A stretch of DNA of 64,000 nt from Acidobacteriota bacterium (GCA_028874215.1 JAPPLF010000006.1:18027-82026); one strand, 5' to 3'; shown: positions 40,273 through 52,179, counted from the stretch's first letter. The notes: generated by a model from the letters alone, not told the origin. Numbers and translations: made by a program.

Positions 40273-41679
40273 TTACCCTCTTCGTCCCCGAATCCGGCCC
40301 TTTTTGAGGAAGCCCTCGTAGTGCCTCATGATCAGTTGCGACTCGATCTGTTTGACCGTGTCCATCCCCACTCCCACCACGATGAGGAGAGACGTTCCTC
40401 CGAAATAGAAGGTCACCCCCAACCCGTTGGTGAAGAAATCCAGATTGTTGTCGATCAGGAAGTTGTCCATAACCGGACCCACCCAGGGAATCGGCTGGAC
40501 CTTGAATCCGGTCATCAGGAATTCAGGGAGCAGGCAGACCAGAACCAGGTAGACGGCGCCGGCCGCCGTGAGGCGGCTCAAGGTCCGGTCGATGTACTGT
40601 GCGGTTCGCCGGCCGGGCCGAATCCCCGGAATATAGCCGCCGTATTTGCGGATGTTGTCGGCCACCTCGTCCGGGTTGAAGATGATGCTCACGTAGAAGA
40701 AGCAGAAGAACATGATCCCGGCGATGTAGATGAGGTTGTAGAGGGGGTAGCCCTGTTGAAGCTGCGTGGCAAGGCTCTGGACCCACTCGGCCTCGAAGAC
40801 CAGGCCCATGGTGGACGGGAAGGCGAGAATGGAGGCGGCGAAGATCACCGGGATGACTCCGCCCGAGTTCACCTTGAGAGGCAGGTGCGTGGCTTGCCCG
40901 CCGTACATTCTCCGGCCCACCACCCGCTTGGCGTACTGGATGGGGATCCTCCGCTGCCCCCGTTCCACGATGACGATCCCGATCACCACCAGGATCATCA
41001 TCACCAGGAGCAGGATGATGGTGAAGACGGACCGGGTTCCCAGCATCCAGTCCTGCCACAGGGAGTAGGCGGCGGACGGCAGGCCGACCACGATGCCGGC
41101 GAAGATGATCAGGGAGATCCCGTTGCCGATGCCGCGTTCGGAAATCTGCTCGCCGAGCCACATCACCAGCGTCGTTCCGGTGGTGAGGGTCAGCATGGTC
41201 ATGAGCCGGAAGCCCCAGCCCGGATGCGGCACCACCGGCGGGACCGCCTCCATCCGCTCCAGCACCGAGGCGGAAGCCAGGCTCTGGAACAGGCAGAGGC
41301 CCACGGTCAGGTACCGGGTGTATTGATTGATCTTCTTCCGGCCCAATTGACCTTCCTTGGAGAGCCGCTCCAGGAAGGGCCAGACCACCGTCAGCAACTG
41401 CAGGATGATGGACGCGGTGATGTAGGGAGTGATGCCCAGGGCAAAGATGGAGAACCGGCTCAGGTTGCCCCCCGAGAACATGTCCAGGAAGCCCAGGACG
41501 GTCCCGGCCTGCTGGTTGAAGACCAGTTCCAGGGCGCCGCTGTCCACTCCCGGAGTCGGGATCCAGCTCCCCACCCGGTACGCGGCCAGGAGCCCCAGCA
41601 TGAAGAGGACCCGCCTCCGCAGATCGGGAATATGAAAGATGTTCCGGAAACTGCCCAGAACCGGACTGAAATCGGCCAT
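40273..41679 (-). CDS. secY: Protein translocase subunit SecY
   Basis: The pore-forming subunit of the Sec translocon, 468 residues with about ten transmembrane helices. The N-terminal region has LLAAYRVGSWIPTPGVD and the plug region, followed by ITASIILQLLTVV. Two cytoplasmic loops carry VERGQRRIPIQYAKRVVGR and GIRPGRRTAQYIDRTL. Its start codon shares one base with the rplO stop. Confidence 0.97.
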   Translation of the reverse strand: MADFSPVLGSFRNIFHIPDLRRRVLFMLGLLAAYRVGSWIPTPGVDSGALELVFNQQAGTVLGFLDMFSGGNLSRFSIFALGITPYITASIILQLLTVVWPFLERLSKEGQLGRKKINQYTRYLTVGLCLFQSLASASVLERMEAVPPVVPHPGWGFRLMTMLTLTTGTTLVMWLGEQISERGIGNGISLIIFAGIVVGLPSAAYSLWQDWMLGTRSVFTIILLLVMMILVVIGIVIVERGQRRIPIQYAKRVVGRRMYGGQATHLPLKVNSGGVIPVIFAASILAFPSTMGLVFEAEWVQSLATQLQQGYPLYNLIYIAGIMFFCFFYVSIIFNPDEVADNIRKYGGYIPGIRPGRRTAQYIDRTLSRLTAAGAVYLVLVCLLPEFLMTGFKVQPIPWVGPVMDNFLIDNNLDFFTNGLGVTFYFGGTSLLIVVGVGMDTVKQIESQLIMRHYEGFLKKGRIRGRRG

Positions 41680-42128
41680 CAGCTCAAAACCTCGACATTG
41701 CCTCCGGCCTGCTCGATCTTCTCCCGGGCCGACTGGCTGAGGTGGTGCGCGCGAACCGTCAACTTGCGTTCCAGTTCCCCTTCGCCCAGGATGCGCAGGC
41801 CGTCACCCAACTTTTTGATCATACCCCGCTCCATGAGCTGCTCGGGACCGACGGCGGTTCCGTCCTCGAAACGATTCAGGTCCCGAACGTTGATCACCGC
41901 GAACCGCTTGCGGAAGGGGTTCTTGAAACCGCGCTTGGGAATCCTTCGATAGAGGGGCATCTGGCCGCCTTCAAAACCGGCCCGGGCCGAGTATCCGGAG
42001 CGGGACTTCTGACCCTTGAAACCGCGGCCGGCGGTCTTTCCGGTTCCGGAGCCCGGTCCGCGGCCGACCCGCTTGCGAACGTGACGCGTCCCCGGAGCCG
42101 GCTTCAAAGTGTGGAGTGCATGACTCAT
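41679..42128 (-). CDS. rplO: 50S ribosomal protein L15
   Basis: A 149-residue protein. Its Gly/Arg-rich N-terminal arm ([21 protein letters not shown]) and [18 protein letters not shown] are conserved. It overlaps rpmD by four bases and secY by one, indicating translational coupling. Confidence 0.97.
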   Translation of the reverse strand: MSHALHTLKPAPGTRHVRKRVGRGPGSGTGKTAGRGFKGQKSRSGYSARAGFEGGQMPLYRRIPKRGFKNPFRKRFAVINVRDLNRFEDGTAVGPEQLMERGMIKKLGDGLRILGEGELERKLTVRAHHLSQSAREKIEQAGGNVEVLS

Positions 42129-42346
42129 CGCTCGTTCCCCTCGACGATCTGCACCAGGTGGGGAATCTTGGCCACCATTCCCCGGATCTCCCGGGTGTCG
42201 GGCCTCTCCACCACCTGATGCAACTTCCTCAGGCCCAATCCCCGAACCACCAGCTTCTGGTGTTTCGAGCGCCCGATGGCGCTGCGAACGTAGCGGATTC
42301 GGATGGTCCCCGTCCGGCGTCCCTGCGGCTCCCTCTCTTCAGCCAC
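42125..42346 (-). CDS. rpmD: 50S ribosomal protein L30
   Basis: A 73-residue protein with [25 protein letters not shown] and [16 protein letters not shown], the compact L30 fold. It starts one base after the rpsE stop and overlaps rplO by four bases. The C-terminus is a little longer than in E. coli. Confidence 0.95.
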   Translation of the reverse strand: MAEEREPQGRRTGTIRIRYVRSAIGRSKHQKLVVRGLGLRKLHQVVERPDTREIRGMVAKIPHLVQIVEGNER

Positions 42347-42838
42347 CTAGAGGTCCTCCACGGAAATGCCGCGGCTCAGGGCCACCGCCTCCGGACTGCG
42401 CAACTGGGACAACCCATCGAAAGTGGCCTTGACCACGTTGTGGGGATTGGTGGTTCCCACGCTCTTCGTCACCACGTCTCGAATCCCGACCGATTCCATC
42501 ACTGCCCGAACCGGGCCGCCGGCAATGATGCCGGTCCCTTCCGGAGCCGGTTTGAGAATGACCAGTCCCGCGCCGAAACGTCCCTTGACGCCATGGTGGA
42601 TCGTCGACCCCTTCAGCGGAACGCCGATCATGGATTTCTTCGCCTTCTCCATTCCTTTTCTGATGGCCGACGGGACCTCGCGCGCTTTGCCCATGCCCCA
42701 ACCGACCTTCCCGTTCTGGTCTCCCACGACCACCAGTGCGCCGAAGCTGAGGTTTTTTCCTCCCTTCACCACCTTGGTGACCCGGTTGATTGAGATGACC
42801 TGATCCTTCAGTTCGTCGTTGTAGTCCTTATGCGCCAT
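42347..42838 (-). CDS. rpsE: 30S ribosomal protein S5
   Basis: A 163-residue protein with the double-stranded RNA-binding domain [16 protein letters not shown] and [20 protein letters not shown], followed by a C-terminal domain containing [21 protein letters not shown]. The ATG at 42838 is chosen because GGAG lies at suitable distance; another ATG lies two codons upstream. Confidence 0.97.
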   Translation of the reverse strand: MAHKDYNDELKDQVISINRVTKVVKGGKNLSFGALVVVGDQNGKVGWGMGKAREVPSAIRKGMEKAKKSMIGVPLKGSTIHHGVKGRFGAGLVILKPAPEGTGIIAGGPVRAVMESVGIRDVVTKSVGTTNPHNVVKATFDGLSQLRSPEAVALSRGISVEDL

Positions 42839-42851
42839 GAGCACTCCGTGT

Positions 42852-43217
42852 CTAGAACTTGAGCCCCACCTCCCGGGCGGCGTCCGCCAGAGCCTTGACC
42901 CGGCCGAAATACCTGTACCCGCCGCGGTCGAAGACCACCTCGTTGATCCCGGAGGCGAGAGCCTGTCGGGCGATGCTGGTCCCGACGCGGCGAGCGGCGT
43001 CGATATTGCCTCCGTTGGGCATTTTCTCGCCGTTCACCTTCAAGGTCGAAGCACTCACCAGACTCCGGCCGTGCTGGTCGTCGATAATCTGGGCATACAT
43101 GTGTTTCAGGCTGCGAAAGACACAAAGGCGGGGCCGCTCGGGCGTTCCCGACAGCGCCTTCCGGATCCGGCGGTGGATCCGGGATCTTCGATAAGTCCGA
43201 CTCGCCTGCTTCGCCAT
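42852..43217 (-). CDS. rplR: 50S ribosomal protein L18
   Basis: A 5S rRNA-binding protein of 121 residues. [20 protein letters not shown] and the C-terminal [20 protein letters not shown] are conserved. It is 13 bases ahead of rpsE. Confidence 0.97.
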   Translation of the reverse strand: MAKQASRTYRRSRIHRRIRKALSGTPERPRLCVFRSLKHMYAQIIDDQHGRSLVSASTLKVNGEKMPNGGNIDAARRVGTSIARQALASGINEVVFDRGGYRYFGRVKALADAAREVGLKF

Positions 43218-43222
43218 TCCCC

Positions 43223-43783
43223 TCAGGCTCCCTTCTTGCCCACCTTCAGGTGAATCTGCTCGTTTCTGTACCGGATCCCCTTCCCCTTGTAGGCATCCGG
43301 CCGCTTCAGGGCGCGGATGTCGGCGGCAACCTGTCCGACACGGTACTTGTCCACCCCTTCGACCTGAATCGTCGCGACGTAGTTCTGGATCTGGCGGTTG
43401 GTCCGCTCCACCCGGATGGTGATGCCGTCCGGGACGGGGAAATCGATGGTATGGGAAAACCCCAGCGACAGGATCAGAGATCGGCCTCGCAGTTCGGCAC
43501 GGAAACCGATTCCGACTATATCCAGCTCCTTGCGGAAGCCCTTGGTGACGCCCGTCACCGAATTCGCCAGCAGCGACCGGGCCAATCCGTGCAGCGACCG
43601 GGAGGTCTTGTCCTCGCCGCCCCTCCGGACTCGGAGCTCGCCGTTCTCCACCGCGGCGGTGATCCCTCGCGGAACCGCGGTCGACATGGACCCCAGCGGG
43701 CCCTGGACTCGAACCTGACCACCCAGAACCGAAACCTTCACCCCGCTGGGTATGGGGATGGGCATTTTGCCTACGCGCGACAT
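43223..43783 (-). CDS. rplF: 50S ribosomal protein L6
   Basis: A 186-residue protein with the duplicated L6 fold. It starts [15 protein letters not shown] and carries the C-terminal signature [13 protein letters not shown]. It is five bases ahead of rplR. Confidence 0.97.
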   Translation of the reverse strand: MSRVGKMPIPIPSGVKVSVLGGQVRVQGPLGSMSTAVPRGITAAVENGELRVRRGGEDKTSRSLHGLARSLLANSVTGVTKGFRKELDIVGIGFRAELRGRSLILSLGFSHTIDFPVPDGITIRVERTNRQIQNYVATIQVEGVDKYRVGQVAADIRALKRPDAYKGKGIRYRNEQIHLKVGKKGA

Positions 43784-43836
43784 GACGTCTTACTCACAAT
43801 CTTGGACACGGCCGTAAACCGGCCGGGCTGGCCGGC

Positions 43837-44235
43837 TCAATACACCTCGCAGAGCAACTCTCCACCGATACCCGACTCCCGGGCCTTCTTGCCGGTCAGG
43901 ATTCCCTGAGAGGTGGAAAGGATGTTGATGCCCAGTCCCTCCAAAACCAGGGGAATCTCGTTCCTGCCCACGTATCTGCGGCGCCCCGGAGTGCTGACAC
44001 AGCGAAGGACCTGGATCACGGGCATTTTGTCGGGACCGTATTTGAGGCGGACCGTCAGCTTCTGGAACGGCGGTTCTCCGTCGGTCGTGTAGCCGGAGAT
44101 GTAGCCTTCCTGATGGAGGATTTTCACCACTTCCGCCTTGAGCCTGGAGTGGGGGATCCGGACCGCATCGTGCCGGGCCACGAGGGCGTTTCTGATCCGG
44201 GTGAGAAGATCGGCTATGGGATACGTGACTGACAT
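43837..44235 (-). CDS. rpsH: 30S ribosomal protein S8
   Basis: A 132-residue 16S rRNA-binding protein starting MSVTYPIADLLTRIRNAL. The C-terminal signature appears as SQGILTGKKARESGIGGELL. In E. coli S8 represses translation of the spc operon; nearby hairpins in this cluster could serve a similar purpose, which is inference. Confidence 0.97.
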   Translation of the reverse strand: MSVTYPIADLLTRIRNALVARHDAVRIPHSRLKAEVVKILHQEGYISGYTTDGEPPFQKLTVRLKYGPDKMPVIQVLRCVSTPGRRRYVGRNEIPLVLEGLGINILSTSQGILTGKKARESGIGGELLCEVY

Positions 44236-44272
44236 GAGAATCTACTTTCGCCTTCGTCCGCAATCGTCGTCG

Positions 44273-44292
44273 GACGCCGCTGCAGCGGCGTC
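44273..44292 (-). promoter_or_regulatory. 20-bp perfect palindrome between rpsN and rpsH
   Basis: GACGCCGC TGCA GCGGCGTC is a perfect inverted repeat that covers the rpsN stop codon and precedes the rpsH start by about 37 bases. In mRNA it would form a strong hairpin and could modulate coupling or decay. No poly-U follows, so it is not an intrinsic terminator. Confidence 0.45.
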
Positions 44293-44476
44293 ACCAACTG
44301 GACTTGATCACTCCCGGAATCTCTCCCAACAAAGCCAACTGGCGGAAACAGATCCTGCAGAGCTGGAACTTGCGCAGATAACCGCGAGCACGCCCGCAAC
44401 GCCGGCATCGGTTGTAGCGCCGCGTGGAGAACTTGGCTGGTCTTCTTTGTTTCGCAATCAAACCATTTCGGGCCAT
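44291..44476 (-). CDS. rpsN: 30S ribosomal protein S14, zinc-binding type Z
   Basis: A 61-residue protein of the short, zinc-binding class, with CRRC and CRIC pairs flanking [12 protein letters not shown]. The ATG at 44476 starts the family sequence [18 protein letters not shown] directly abuts the start codon, and a second purine-rich site GGGGAGGTG lies further upstream. Confidence 0.96.
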   Translation of the reverse strand: MARNGLIAKQRRPAKFSTRRYNRCRRCGRARGYLRKFQLCRICFRQLALLGEIPGVIKSSW

Positions 44477-44492
44477 CCTCCTACACCTCCCC

Positions 44493-44543
44493 TGCCGGCG
44501 TGCCGGCAACGAACCAGAGTCGAGACTTTCGCCTGCGAAAGTC
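44493..44543 (-). promoter_or_regulatory. Two hairpins in the rplE-rpsN spacer
   Basis: TGCCGGC-GT-GCCGGCA (44493-44508) and GACTTTCG-CCTG-CGAAAGTC (44524-44543) are perfect inverted repeats in the 77-bp gap. Neither is followed by a T run on the minus strand, so structures that tune translation or mRNA stability are more likely than terminators. Confidence 0.4.
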
Positions 44544-44553
44544 CCCTGGCGGT

Positions 44554-45117
44554 TCAAAAAATCAGTTGGCGGTCCTCCTCCCGGCCGAAGGGCACGCCGA
44601 GTCCCGCCAGCAGGACGCGCGCCTCTTCATCCGACTTGGCGGTCGTCACTATGGTGACGTTCATTCCGTGCGTCGTCTCGGCACGGCCCAAGTCGATCTC
44701 CGGAAAGATCAAGTGCTCCCGGATTCCGAGCGTATAGTTGCCCTGTCCGTCGAAAGCGTTGGGTGGAACGCCTCGAAAATCCCGGACCCGGGGCAGACCG
44801 ATGTTGATGAGCCGGTCCAGGAACTCGAGCATCCGGTTGCCGCGCAACGTGACCATCACTCCGATGGGCATCCCCTGGCGCAGCTTGAACCCGGCGATGG
44901 ATTTCCTGGCGCGGGTCACCACCGCCTTCTGCCCGGTGATGGCGGTCAGCTCGGCCGACGCCGAGTCCAGCAGGCGAATATTCTGGATCGCCTGTCCCAT
45001 GCCCAGATTGACCACGACCTTCACCAGCCTGGGGATCGCCATGACGTTGTCATAGCCGAACTCCTCCACCAGCTTCGGGACCACCTCTTCCTTGATCTTC
45101 TGTTTGAGCCGAGCCAC
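44554..45117 (-). CDS. rplE: 50S ribosomal protein L5
   Basis: A 5S rRNA-binding protein of 187 residues with [38 protein letters not shown] and the C-terminal [21 protein letters not shown]. It follows rplX by 33 bases. Confidence 0.97.
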   Translation of the reverse strand: MARLKQKIKEEVVPKLVEEFGYDNVMAIPRLVKVVVNLGMGQAIQNIRLLDSASAELTAITGQKAVVTRARKSIAGFKLRQGMPIGVMVTLRGNRMLEFLDRLINIGLPRVRDFRGVPPNAFDGQGNYTLGIREHLIFPEIDLGRAETTHGMNVTIVTTAKSDEEARVLLAGLGVPFGREEDRQLIF

Positions 45118-45150
45118 TGTTTCTACCCTTGCTGCCGCCCCGCCGGGACG

Positions 45151-45471
45151 CTACTTGTCGATGGTGCCTCCGCACTTCTTGCAGGTTCGGACCTTCTTTC
45201 CGTCCGAGAGCCGCGTATATCCCACCCGGCTCGCCCGGTTGCACTCCCCGCAGATCACCTGCAGATTCGAGAGAGCCACGGGGGCTTCCTTTTCCAGGAT
45301 TCCGCCTTGCACGTTCTGTTGCGGATTCTGCCTGGTGTGCCGATGGATCATGTTGATCCTCTCGATCACGGCTCGTTTCCCATCGGACAATACCTGGAGG
45401 ACGCGCCCCGTCTTGCCGCGGTCTTTCCCGGCCAGCACCAGCACCTGGTCATTCGCCTTCACGTGGAGCAT
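45151..45471 (-). CDS. rplX: 50S ribosomal protein L24
   Basis: A 106-residue protein with the KOW motif [20 protein letters not shown] at the N-terminus. The C-terminus has two CxxC-like pairs (CGEC, CKKC), giving a possible zinc site seen in many bacterial L24 proteins. Confidence 0.96.
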   Translation of the reverse strand: MLHVKANDQVLVLAGKDRGKTGRVLQVLSDGKRAVIERINMIHRHTRQNPQQNVQGGILEKEAPVALSNLQVICGECNRASRVGYTRLSDGKKVRTCKKCGGTIDK

Positions 45472-45490
45472 CCGAAAAACCCTCTTCCGG

Positions 45491-45859
45491 TCACAAAACC
45501 TCGGGAGCCAACGAAACGATCCTCATGAATCGCTTTTCCCTCAATTCTCTCGCCACGGGACCGAAGACGCGGGTTCCCACCGGTTCCCGCGCGTTGTTGA
45601 TGACGACGGCCGCGTTCTCGTCGAAGCGGATGTAAGAGCCGTCCGGCCGCCGGTTCTCCTTGCGCATCCGGACGACCACAGCCTTCACCACCTGTCCCTT
45701 CTTCACCGCGCCGTTGGGGCTGGCCTCCTTCACCGAGGCCGTGATGACCTCTCCCAGGCTGGCGCCCCGTCCCACGTCTCCGCCCAAGGGCGAGATGCAG
45801 GAAATCCTTCGGGCTCCCGAATTGTCGGCAACGTTCAGAACGGTCTGCATCTGGATCAT
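45491..45859 (-). CDS. rplN: 50S ribosomal protein L14
   Basis: A 122-residue protein starting [19 protein letters not shown]. It has the family signature [20 protein letters not shown] and the C-terminal [20 protein letters not shown]. Confidence 0.97.
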   Translation of the reverse strand: MIQMQTVLNVADNSGARRISCISPLGGDVGRGASLGEVITASVKEASPNGAVKKGQVVKAVVVRMRKENRRPDGSYIRFDENAAVVINNAREPVGTRVFGPVARELREKRFMRIVSLAPEVL

Positions 45860-45866
45860 GATCCAC

Positions 45867-46145
45867 CTACCCCTTGGCTTTCTCCACGACCCGCACCAGG
45901 GTCCAGCGCTTCCGCTTGCTCAAAGGCCGGGTTTCCTCGATCAGAACCTTGTCGCCCGGCCGGCACGCGTTCTCTTCGTCGTGGGCCATGAGCTTGCTGG
46001 TGCGCCGAATGGTCTTCTTGTAGAGGGGATGGGCCACCAGACGGTCGACGGCCACGACGATTCCCTTGGTCATGGAGGCGGAGACCACCCGTCCGGTCTT
46101 CCGATTCCTCTTTCGCCTTCGCGTTTCCACCGACTCAGTCGCCAT
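45867..46145 (-). CDS. rpsQ: 30S ribosomal protein S17
   Basis: A 92-residue protein with [39 protein letters not shown] and [18 protein letters not shown], the OB-fold core. The short basic N-terminal extension is typical. Confidence 0.96.
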   Translation of the reverse strand: MATESVETRRRKRNRKTGRVVSASMTKGIVVAVDRLVAHPLYKKTIRRTSKLMAHDEENACRPGDKVLIEETRPLSKRKRWTLVRVVEKAKG

Positions 46146-46206
46146 GACTCATTCCCTCGATAGACCCTGGAGCGGATGGTTCCGGGCAACTCCGCCCCGT
46201 CTCGAC

Positions 46207-46404
46207 TCACTGCCGCTGTTGCCGTCTCTCCGCCACAATCGTCTTGACCCGGGCCAGATCCCGCCGGATCTGACGGATCCTGGTGCGGTTCTCCAGTTGT
46301 CCCGTGGCCTTTTGGAACCGCAGCCGGAAGATCTGCTCGGAGAGCGCCTGCCCCTCCGACTCCAGGTCCTCCAATGACATTTCTCTCAGCTTGGATGGGT
46401 TCAT
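46207..46404 (-). CDS. rpmC: 50S ribosomal protein L29
   Basis: A 65-residue helical-hairpin protein starting [19 protein letters not shown], with [20 protein letters not shown] and [15 protein letters not shown]. It overlaps the rplP stop by four bases. Confidence 0.96.
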   Translation of the reverse strand: MNPSKLREMSLEDLESEGQALSEQIFRLRFQKATGQLENRTRIRQIRRDLARVKTIVAERRQQRQ

Positions 46405-46817
46405 GCCGAATCCAGACGGGTCACGAAGCGAGTCCGCAACGGCAGTTTGTTGGCTGCCAGCCGCATGGCTTCCTTCGCCATGTCGTGGGGCAGCCCCTCC
46501 ATTTCATAGAGGATGGTTCCGGGCCGCACCACCGCCACCCATCCCGTGGGAGCCCCTTTCCCTTTGCCCATTCTGGTCTCCGCCGGTTTCTTGGTGATCG
46601 GCTTAGCGGGAAAGACCCGGATCCAGATCTTCCCTCCCCGCCGGACATAACGGGTCATCGCGATTCTGGCCGCCTCGATCTGCCGATCCGTGATCCAACC
46701 GGGCTGCACGGCCTTGAGGCCGTATTCGCCGAACGACATGGTGCTGCCGCGGATGGCCTTGCCCGTCATTCTCCCCTTCTGCTGCTTCCGGTACTTGATC
46801 TTCTTCGGCATCAACAT
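46401..46817 (-). CDS. rplP: 50S ribosomal protein L16
   Basis: A 138-residue protein starting [39 protein letters not shown] and [15 protein letters not shown] contact tRNA and 23S rRNA. A third-codon ATG is an alternative start. Confidence 0.97.
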   Translation of the reverse strand: MLMPKKIKYRKQQKGRMTGKAIRGSTMSFGEYGLKAVQPGWITDRQIEAARIAMTRYVRRGGKIWIRVFPAKPITKKPAETRMGKGKGAPTGWVAVVRPGTILYEMEGLPHDMAKEAMRLAANKLPLRTRFVTRLDSA

Positions 46818-46835
46818 GACTGCTATGACTCCCGT

Positions 46836-47489
46836 TCAATTGGACCGGGACGTTTCCTCGTCCCCGAAGACCTCACCCTTGTAGACCCACACCTTGACGC
46901 CGATGACGCCGTAGGTGGTGAAGGCTTCGGCGAAGCCATGGTCGATCCGGGCCCGCAGGGTATGGAGAGGCAGCCGGCCGTGGAGATACCACTCGGCTCT
47001 GGCGATCTCGGCGCCGTTGAGCCGGCCGCCGCAACGGACCTTGATCCCCTGGGCTCCAAATCGCACCGCGGTCTCGACGGCGCGGCGCATGGCCCTGCGG
47101 AAGGCCACGCGGCGCAAGAGCTGCTGGCAGATGGACTCGGCCACCAACTGGGCATCCGTCTCAGGCTTCTGTTCCTCCTGAATATTGATGTAGACCTCCC
47201 GTCCGGTGGCGGCCTGGAGATCACTCTTCAACCTGTCGATTTCGCTGCCTTTGCGGCCGATGATGATCCCGGGCCGAGCCGTTCTCACGATGACCGTGAG
47301 CTTGTTGGCCGCCATCCTCTCGATCTCGATGGAGGAGATCCCGGCATGGTAGAACTGCCGCTTCAGATTCTTCTTGATCTGAAGGTCCTCGTGCAGCAGA
47401 TCCCCGTAGTTCTTTTCCGCATACCAGCGGGAGCGCCACGTGTTGATGTAACCCAGGCGGAACCCGTACGGGTGGACTTTCTGACCCAA
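46836..47489 (-). CDS. rpsC: 30S ribosomal protein S3 (TTG start)
   Basis: A 217-residue protein of the mRNA entry channel. The KH domain has [15 protein letters not shown] and the C-terminal domain has [15 protein letters not shown] and [11 protein letters not shown]. The conserved start [12 protein letters not shown] is preceded by TTG, with AGGAGG upstream at good spacing, so TTG is the start. Confidence 0.97.
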   Translation of the reverse strand: MGQKVHPYGFRLGYINTWRSRWYAEKNYGDLLHEDLQIKKNLKRQFYHAGISSIEIERMAANKLTVIVRTARPGIIIGRKGSEIDRLKSDLQAATGREVYINIQEEQKPETDAQLVAESICQQLLRRVAFRRAMRRAVETAVRFGAQGIKVRCGGRLNGAEIARAEWYLHGRLPLHTLRARIDHGFAEAFTTYGVIGVKVWVYKGEVFGDEETSRSN

Positions 47490-47499
47490 AATTCGCCTC

Positions 47500-47847
47500 C
47501 TATGACTCTCCGTCCGAAACCCGGATCGTAATGTGGCTCTGCCGCCGGCGCTCGCGGAAGGCCCGCCCCATGGGAACGGGGCGCGTTCTGAAACGCCACT
47601 TGGTCGGTCCCAGGTCGACGAAGGCCTCCTTCACGAACAGATCATCCACGTCGACCATCGGCTCCTTCTGCTCGGCGTTGGCGATGGCCGAACGCAACAC
47701 CTTGGAGATGGAGCGAGCCGCCCTCCTCCCCGAGAATCGGAGGATGTCCAGCGCCGCCTCCACCTTCCGGCCCCGAATCAGGTCGATGACCAGACGCGCC
47801 TTCTGGGGCGACCCTTTTACGAATTTTGCCGTAGCCGATGCTTCCAC
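47500..47847 (-). CDS. rplV: 50S ribosomal protein L22 (GTG start)
   Basis: A 115-residue protein with [20 protein letters not shown] and the exit-tunnel hairpin region [20 protein letters not shown]. It begins with GTG and follows rpsS by 39 bases. Confidence 0.96.
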   Translation of the reverse strand: MEASATAKFVKGSPQKARLVIDLIRGRKVEAALDILRFSGRRAARSISKVLRSAIANAEQKEPMVDVDDLFVKEAFVDLGPTKWRFRTRPVPMGRAFRERRRQSHITIRVSDGES

Positions 47848-47886
47848 TAGTTCTGCTCCGGAACCTTCGAATTCATCCTCATGAAG

Positions 47887-48171
47887 CTACCGCATCCTGG
47901 CCATGCGCTCGGATTTGCGAATGTGTCCCCTGAAATTTCTCGTGGGAGCGAATTCTCCCAGCTTATGGCCCACGACGTTCTCGGTGATGTAGATGGGAAT
48001 GAACTTCTTGCCGTTGTGAACGGCAATCGTGTGTCCCACCATCTCCGGCGTTATGGTCGACCTCCGGGACCAGGTCCGGATCACCGCCCTCTCGTTGGTC
48101 TCATTGAGGTGGCGCAGTTTCTTGACCAAGTGAGCGTCCACGAAGGGACCCTTTTTGACCGACCTGGGCAT
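47887..48171 (-). CDS. rpsS: 30S ribosomal protein S19
   Basis: A 94-residue protein starting [39 protein letters not shown] and [16 protein letters not shown] are conserved. AGGAGG lies six bases before the ATG; the frame is open further 5' inside rplB but is not S19-like there. Confidence 0.97.
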   Translation of the reverse strand: MPRSVKKGPFVDAHLVKKLRHLNETNERAVIRTWSRRSTITPEMVGHTIAVHNGKKFIPIYITENVVGHKLGEFAPTRNFRGHIRKSERMARMR

Positions 48172-48179
48172 GGAGCCTC

Positions 48180-49004
48180 CTACTTCTTTCTCCGCCGGAC
48201 AATCATCTTTCCGGTCCGGTTGTTCTTCCGGGTCCGGTAGCCTTTCGTCTTCCAGCCCCAGGGTGACGTGGGATGCCGTCCGCCCGAACTCTTCCCTTCG
48301 CCGCCGCCCATGGGATGGTCGACGGGATTCATGGCCACGCCTCTGACCTTGGGCCGCCGGCCGCGCCAACGGTTGGCTCCCGCCTTTCCCAGGGAGACGT
48401 TCTCGTGATCGACGTTCCCCACCTGGCCGATGGTCGCCCGGCAGAGGACATGGACCTTGCGCACTTCGCCCGAAGGCAGTTTGATCTGGGCGTATTTCCC
48501 CTCTTTGGCCAGCAACTGTGCGCTTCCGCCGGCGGAACGAACCATCTGGCCGCCCCGCCCCTGGGTCAGTTCGATGTTGTGGATCATGGTTCCCAGCGGG
48601 ATGTTGGCGATGGGCAGGCAATTGCCCGGCATGATGTCCACCGCCGGTCCCGAGATCACCTCGTCGCCCACCTTCAGCCCGTTGGGCGCCAGGATGTACC
48701 GCTTCTCTCCGTCCAGATAATGGAGCCGGGCGATGCGGGCGCTCCGATTGGGGTCGTATTCGATGGCGGCGACTCGCGCCGGCACGTCATCCTTGTTTCG
48801 CTTGAAGTCGATGACTCGATAGCGCCGCTTGTGGCCGCCTCCCCGGCGCCGGACGCAGATCTTTCCGTCGCTGTTGCGGCCGCTGATCCGCTTCTTGCCC
48901 CGGGTCAGGCGCTTGAGCGGCTTGATGTCGGTCAGATCCTCGCCGGTCTGAACGGTTCGGAATCTGGTGCCGGGCGACGTGGGTTTGTAGCTTTTCAATG
49001 GCAT
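48180..49004 (-). CDS. rplB: 50S ribosomal protein L2
   Basis: A 274-residue protein of the peptidyl transferase region. It starts [15 protein letters not shown], with [17 protein letters not shown] in the OB domain and [18 protein letters not shown] near the C-terminus, containing the conserved histidine of L2. It follows rplW by five bases. Confidence 0.97.
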   Translation of the reverse strand: MPLKSYKPTSPGTRFRTVQTGEDLTDIKPLKRLTRGKKRISGRNSDGKICVRRRGGGHKRRYRVIDFKRNKDDVPARVAAIEYDPNRSARIARLHYLDGEKRYILAPNGLKVGDEVISGPAVDIMPGNCLPIANIPLGTMIHNIELTQGRGGQMVRSAGGSAQLLAKEGKYAQIKLPSGEVRKVHVLCRATIGQVGNVDHENVSLGKAGANRWRGRRPKVRGVAMNPVDHPMGGGEGKSSGGRHPTSPWGWKTKGYRTRKNNRTGKMIVRRRKK

Positions 49005-49009
49005 CGGTT

Positions 49010-49306
49010 CTACACCGTGTCGAAAAATTCCGGCATATCCTGGCCGGGTTTCAGAGTCACATAGGCTTTTTTCCAAGCGGCCCGCCGTCCCCGGTACTTG
49101 CCCATTCTCTTGACCTTGCCCTTGAAGTTGGCGGTTCGAACGGAATTGACCTCGACGTCGAAAATCCTCTGGACCGCCGCCTTCACCTGCTGCTTCGTGG
49201 CCTCGGGCCGGACCTTGAAGACCACGACCCGGCCGTCGAGATCGTCCTTCTGAATGGCGGCCTTCTCGGTAATGTGGGGGAGCCTGAGAATATCGTAACT
49301 GCTCAT
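49010..49306 (-). CDS. rplW: 50S ribosomal protein L23
   Basis: A 98-residue protein at the exit-tunnel rim. It has [31 protein letters not shown] and [20 protein letters not shown]. It overlaps the rplD stop by four bases. Confidence 0.96.
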   Translation of the reverse strand: MSSYDILRLPHITEKAAIQKDDLDGRVVVFKVRPEATKQQVKAAVQRIFDVEVNSVRTANFKGKVKRMGKYRGRRAAWKKAYVTLKPGQDMPEFFDTV

Positions 49307-49944
49307 GACCTCAGCAACACCTCCTGCAGCTCCAGCAATGAAGCCTTGCTGATCATCAGGACCTCGGCGTTCACCAGGTCGTAGACGTTGACGCCGAGGG
49401 CCGGAACCATCTTGACTCCCGGCAGGTTTCGAGTGCTCAGGAACAAGTTCCGGTTCTCCCTCGAATCCACCACCAGCAGCTTCCGGGTCAGGTCGAAGGC
49501 GCCCATGACCTCCACGAAGTTCCTGGTCTTGTGGCTGGACATCTCCAACGAGTCCAAAACCAGAAGGTTATCGTTCTTCAGCTTGTCCGAGAGGACCAGC
49601 TTGACGGCGCCTCTCCGTTTCTTCTTGGACAGCGACTGTGCGTAGTTTCTCGGCTTGGGACCGAAGGTCACGCCTCCCGATCTCCAGAGGGGACTCCTGA
49701 TGGTCCCGGCACGGGCCCGTCCGGTGCCCTTCTGCCGCCATGGTTTCCGGCCGCCTCCCCGCACTTCGGCGCGAGTCTTGGTGGAATGGGAACCCTTGCG
49801 CCGTCCGGCCAGAAAGGCGGTCACCGCTTCCCACAACAGGGATTCGGATGCCTGGTAGTCGAAGACCCGGCGGGAGAGGGGCAGTGTCTCCACAACCTCG
49901 TTGCTCAGGTTTCTGACCTGGATTTCCGGCGACGACTCAGTCAA
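49303..49944 (-). CDS. rplD: 50S ribosomal protein L4
   Basis: A 213-residue protein with the tunnel loop [20 protein letters not shown] and [20 protein letters not shown]. It overlaps rplC by four bases. In E. coli L4 controls the S10 operon through a leader; no such leader is evident before rpsJ here, which follows tuf directly. Confidence 0.97.
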   Translation of the reverse strand: MTESSPEIQVRNLSNEVVETLPLSRRVFDYQASESLLWEAVTAFLAGRRKGSHSTKTRAEVRGGGRKPWRQKGTGRARAGTIRSPLWRSGGVTFGPKPRNYAQSLSKKKRRGAVKLVLSDKLKNDNLLVLDSLEMSSHKTRNFVEVMGAFDLTRKLLVVDSRENRNLFLSTRNLPGVKMVPALGVNVYDLVNAEVLMISKASLLELQEVLLRS

Positions 49945-50588
49945 TTCCGCCTCCCCGAACGGACGATGGCGAGGGTGTGGGCCCGGCTGCCCGGCACCGA
50001 CCCCTTGACCAGCAAGAGGTGGTTCTCTTCGTCCACTTTGACCACTTGCAGGTTTCGGATGGTGACCCGCTTGTTCCCCATCCGCCCGGGCCCGCGGGTC
50101 CCGGGAAAGACTCGACTGGGCGAAGCGCTCTGGCCAATGGAGCCTGGAGCCCGATGAAACATGGATCCATGGGTCGCCCGGCCGCCGCCGAATCCGTGGC
50201 GCTTGATCACGCCCTGGAATCCGCGGCCCTTGCTGGTGCCCACGATGTTGACGGTGTCGTCGGCCTGAAAGACCTGGTGGGCCAGAACTTCATCGCCGAC
50301 TTTCAATGCCGTCCCTTCAGTCTCTTCGTACGCAAACTCGCGCAGGATCCGGGTCGGCGGCGAACCTGCCTGACGCAAATGCCCCCTCTCGCCCAGGGTG
50401 AGGCGCCGGGACCGGGTTCCGGGCTCGATGAGACCCAACTGAAGTGCGGAATAGCCCTCTTTCTCAGGGGTCTTCTTCTGGACCACGATGCAAGGGCCGG
50501 TCTGAAGCACCGTCACCGGAATGACCTGGCCCCTTTCGTCGAAGAGCTGGGTCATTCCCACTTTCCTGCCGATCATCCCCTGGAGCAT
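49941..50588 (-). CDS. rplC: 50S ribosomal protein L3
   Basis: A 215-residue protein starting [40 protein letters not shown] leads into the loop that reaches the peptidyl transferase centre. The C-terminus shows [20 protein letters not shown]. It starts two bases after rpsJ ends. Confidence 0.97.
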   Translation of the reverse strand: MLQGMIGRKVGMTQLFDERGQVIPVTVLQTGPCIVVQKKTPEKEGYSALQLGLIEPGTRSRRLTLGERGHLRQAGSPPTRILREFAYEETEGTALKVGDEVLAHQVFQADDTVNIVGTSKGRGFQGVIKRHGFGGGRATHGSMFHRAPGSIGQSASPSRVFPGTRGPGRMGNKRVTIRNLQVVKVDEENHLLLVKGSVPGSRAHTLAIVRSGRRN

Positions 50589-50590
50589 GG

Positions 50591-50917
50591 CTATTCCTTC
50601 TCGGCTCCGTAGGCCTTGATCTCCACGTCGATGGCAGCCGGAAGATCCAGTTTCATCAAGGCGTCCACCGTCTGCGGCGTCGGCTCCAGGATGTCCACAA
50701 GGCGCTTGTGGGTCCTGATTTCGAACTGCTCCCGGGACTTCTTGTCCACGTGGGGAGAACGCAGCACGGTGTAGCGGCCGATGCGGGTGGGCAGCGGGAT
50801 CGGACCCGAAACCCGGGCCCCGGTGCGGCGCGCGATGTCCACGATCTCACCGGTGGAGTGGTCCAGGACCCGGTGGTCGTAAGCCTTGAGTCGGATGCGG
50901 ATCTTCTCGTTGTTCAT
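50591..50917 (-). CDS. rpsJ: 30S ribosomal protein S10
   Basis: A 108-residue protein with [37 protein letters not shown] and [15 protein letters not shown]. It follows tuf by ten bases, so the str and S10 operons are joined. Confidence 0.97.
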   Translation of the reverse strand: MNNEKIRIRLKAYDHRVLDHSTGEIVDIARRTGARVSGPIPLPTRIGRYTVLRSPHVDKKSREQFEIRTHKRLVDILEPTPQTVDALMKLDLPAAIDVEIKAYGAEKE

Positions 50918-50927
50918 TCTCTTGGGC

Positions 50928-52115
<1,188 letters not shown>

Positions 52116-52179
52116 CTCGTCCTCTTTTCCGATTCAGTCGATCCTGATCGACGTCGCTTTCGTGTCCCTTCGGGACGGT

